Of a stretch of DNA of 64,000 nt, positions 62,221 through 64,000 are shown piece by piece. The notes under the pieces are model-generated. The model was not told where the DNA came from. It saw only the letters and a program-made list of their open reading frames with translations, and ran no database searches. The stretch covers positions 28,572,295 through 28,636,294 of the forward strand of contig CM075853.1 of assembly GCA_037975125.1 (NCBI GenBank), written 5' to 3'. This DNA is from Latrodectus hesperus (lineage: Eukaryota; Arthropoda; Arachnida; Araneae; Theridiidae). Numbering within the stretch: position 1 is the first letter of the stretch; every line of letters begins with the position of its first letter. Both the position numbers and the translations under genes were made by a program.

Positions 62221-63078
62221 TAGTCCAATCACATTAATGTGACCACCAGGTACCTTCGACGTCAACGTCAAATAACCAGTCACAGAGAGCAGGTGGCTGC
62301 ACAGTTTAGTTATGAATATATAAAAGGTTGTCCCAAATGACTGTTCAGAGAACCCTGCTGCATCTGGCCTCCGAATCAGACGCCTGGTTCGTGCACCTAT
62401 GCTGATTGCAGCTCATCGACAGCGAAGGTTAGAATTTGTACGCAAGTATCGCAACTAGACATCCACTGAGTGGAGACAGGTAGAATTTTCCGATGAATAA
62501 CGTTTTATGCTCCCTCGGACAGATGGACGTTGGGGTATACGACGTGAAGTCTATGAAAGCAAACACCCTACAACCATTTCCAGAATGGCCCACACTGGAG
62601 GAGGGAGGGTTGTAGTCTGGGGAATGTTTACCTGGTATTCTCAAGGTTCATTTTTCATTTTGGAAGGCACAATGGATCAATACAAGTACATACCTGTTCT
62701 TGCGAACCATGACCTCCTCTATATGCCCATTGTTTTCTCTCATCTACCAGAAGGACAATACGAGATTGTTGATTGAGGATCAGTTGGCAGTGTGCGTGTG
62801 GGGTTCGAAGAGCACTAGGATGAGTTTATCGTTCTCCCTTGACCAGTAAATTCACCTGACCTAAACCCAATCGGGAATCGTTCGCGGCATGGATGATTAA
62901 GACTGACTCGCGTCATCTAGCGCAGTTGGTCATGGCACTGGAGTCAGCATGGCACAGCATCTCTGTGAACATTTTCAAGAACCTAATTGATACTCAGCCT
63001 GTACGTCTCGCAGTAGTTTGCTCTGTGTGGAAGGTGATTATTTTGACTTCTGACAGGTGGTCGCATTAATGTGACTAG
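62221..63078 (+). mobile_element. Tc1-like transposon, short-TIR type, internally deleted
   Basis: The left end TAGTCCAATCACATTAATGT then GACCACC mirrors the right end, which read inward is TAGTCACATTAATGCGACCA. The left arm has a 4-bp insertion. The terminal repeats are about 25 bp, unlike the long arms of the two IR/DR elements. The total of 858 bp is short of a typical full element. Confidence 0.8.
62338..63040 (+). pseudogene. Tc1-like transposase pseudogene with lost catalytic residues
   Basis: Reads MTVQRTLLHL, then after a frame change LRIRRLVRAPMLIAAHRQRR and RLEFVRKY, a stop, TEWRQVEFSDE (first Asp), a stop, and RFMLPRTDGRWGIRREVYES. The long clean piece continues HTGGGRVVVWGMFTW, EGTMDQYKYIPVLANH to VD and a stop near 62776. 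The second catalytic Asp motif (normally QQDNA) is deleted, and the final Glu of NPIENLW is Gly (NPIGNR). N-terminal DNA-binding residues before MTVQR are missing. Thoroughly dead. Confidence 0.85.
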
Positions 63079-63555
63079 ACAATGATATAATTTATTAGAC
63101 ATCAATTACAACAGCCTTGGGCAATGTGGTGTCAAAAATTTTTAATAATCCAGACTTACTTACGTATAATTTCCACATTTACATATATATTATATTATTT
63201 AAAATACTAAATACTGAATTCAGTTCAAATAGTATAGATTTTTTGATTCATTTGTATATCAAAGTCTCCAATTTATCAAAGAATTTTTTCAAATATGCAA
63301 ACATCTCAAATGTAGAAAACATTTTAGATGTAAGGAAAAATGTGTGTATCTTAAGTTAGTTATATGGATCATATAATATCCATTTGAAAAAATTCTTTCC
63401 TACTGATGGAAAGATTTATGCAGGATTTTAAAAAAGAAATCAAATGTCAATAATAAAATCAATAATTAATGAAGAAGTTAAAAATAGTGATTAGGTATAT
63501 AAATTAGTTTTGGCACCACGTTGTGGATTACTTAAAGCTGTCGTAAAGCATTTTA
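63079..63555. other. AT-rich spacer
   Basis: The 80-codon open reading at 63117-63359 is rich in I, N, S, L and F as expected of AT-rich noise; not called as a gene. Confidence 0.5.
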
Positions 63556-63559
63556 AGAT

Positions 63560-63790
63560 TCAGGGTATAATTGACTTCCGTGAAGATTTTTCATAGATAA
63601 GTGAGTCATATTCCCGTGTTGCAAGGAAGCAAAAATAATCCCAAGCACCCACCGTGGCTGATGTACACGTTGAAGGTAAAAGTGCAATATTTCTTCCCCC
63701 TTTGTGAAACAGTCCCTGGGATCAAATCCAGAACCTTATTCTCTGAAGATCGATATCCTACCTCTAGACCACGGAGATGTCATAGAAATC
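63560..63790 (-). mobile_element. tRNA-derived SINE, - strand
   Basis: The - strand head (63700-63785) reads ATCTCCGTGGTCTAGAGGTA (box A) and TCTGGATTTGATCCCAGGG (box B). The body matches the neighbouring copy at 63870-64000: CGTGTTGCAAGG, TCCCAAGCACCCACC, GATGTACACGTTGAAGG. Confidence 0.75.
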
Positions 63791-63869
63791 AGTTTTAATT
63801 TAGAGTAAGGGACAGTTAACACTTTGGGACAGTTTTAAAAAAACCATTATAAGTATTAACCATGTATTG

Positions 63870-64000
63870 TCTTTTGGAAGAACTTTTCACAGATAGTATG
63901 CCATAGTCACGTGTTGCAAAGGAGAAAACTGGGAAAACTCCCAAACACCCATCTCGACAGATGTGTATGCTTAAGGAAGAAGCAAAAAATCCATCGCCTG
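63870..64000 (-). mobile_element. tRNA-derived SINE, cut by the window end
   Basis: TTTTCACAGATAGTATGCCA, GTCACGTGTTGCAAAGGAG, AACTCCCAAACACCCATC and ACAGATGTGTATGCTTAAGG repeat the body of the copy at 63560-63790 in the same orientation. The tRNA-like head would lie beyond position 64000. Confidence 0.7.

Overview
The window looks like nuclear DNA of an arthropod, most likely a spider. It is strongly AT-rich. Its one recognisable host gene is spread over many small exons with GT..AG introns. The rest is a fossil bed of Tc1/mariner and hAT transposons, non-LTR retrotransposon ends, tRNA-derived SINEs and long (AT)n tracts. The spider assignment rests on recognising the style of the SINE and LINE sequences and on the ABC-transporter match; it is inference, not proof. 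No prokaryotic, plasmid or phage feature is visible.

Left part (1-27,400): a + strand gene for the mitochondrial inner-membrane half-transporter ABCB10. Eleven exons (1852-27393) encode about 560 residues: all six transmembrane segments and a complete nucleotide-binding domain (A-loop, Walker A, Q-loop, LSGGQ, Walker B, D-loop, H-loop), ending in a normal stop codon. The 5' exon or exons, with the mitochondrial targeting sequence, lie outside the window. The introns hold much foreign DNA: a dead Tc1-like element before the first visible exon (20-1636), an RNase H-bearing LINE fragment (5620-6812), a SINE (about 8341-8655), a LINE 3' end (about 12920-13292), a hAT-like element with a BED zinc-finger remnant (13448-15794) and an unidentified coding-like block on the - strand (about 18570-18890).

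Middle part (27,400-42,000): AT-rich flank with two poly(A) signals just after the stop codon, SINE fragments, several long hairpins and one small inverted-repeat element (40006-40257) with a perfect 8-bp target duplication. I recognise no protein gene here.

Right part (42,000-64,000): accessory DNA. It contains a 32-bp minisatellite whose higher-order unit (361 bp) carries a reverse-transcriptase C-terminal Cys/His fragment (42420-43460); a SINE split by a dead Tc1-like element with both TA duplications intact (44163-46199); a dead mariner (49457-50728); a GC-richer, unique-looking block (about 54570-55250) that could be regulatory; further SINEs; a 1.4-kb inverted-repeat structure (59298-60695); and a third dead Tc1-like element (62221-63078).

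Nothing here amounts to a coherent new multi-gene system. The observations most worth a second look are the RT-tail minisatellite, the 59-60 kb inverted repeat, the 252-bp MITE, the unidentified - strand coding-like block inside ABCB10 intron 7, and the GC-richer non-repeat block near 55 kb.
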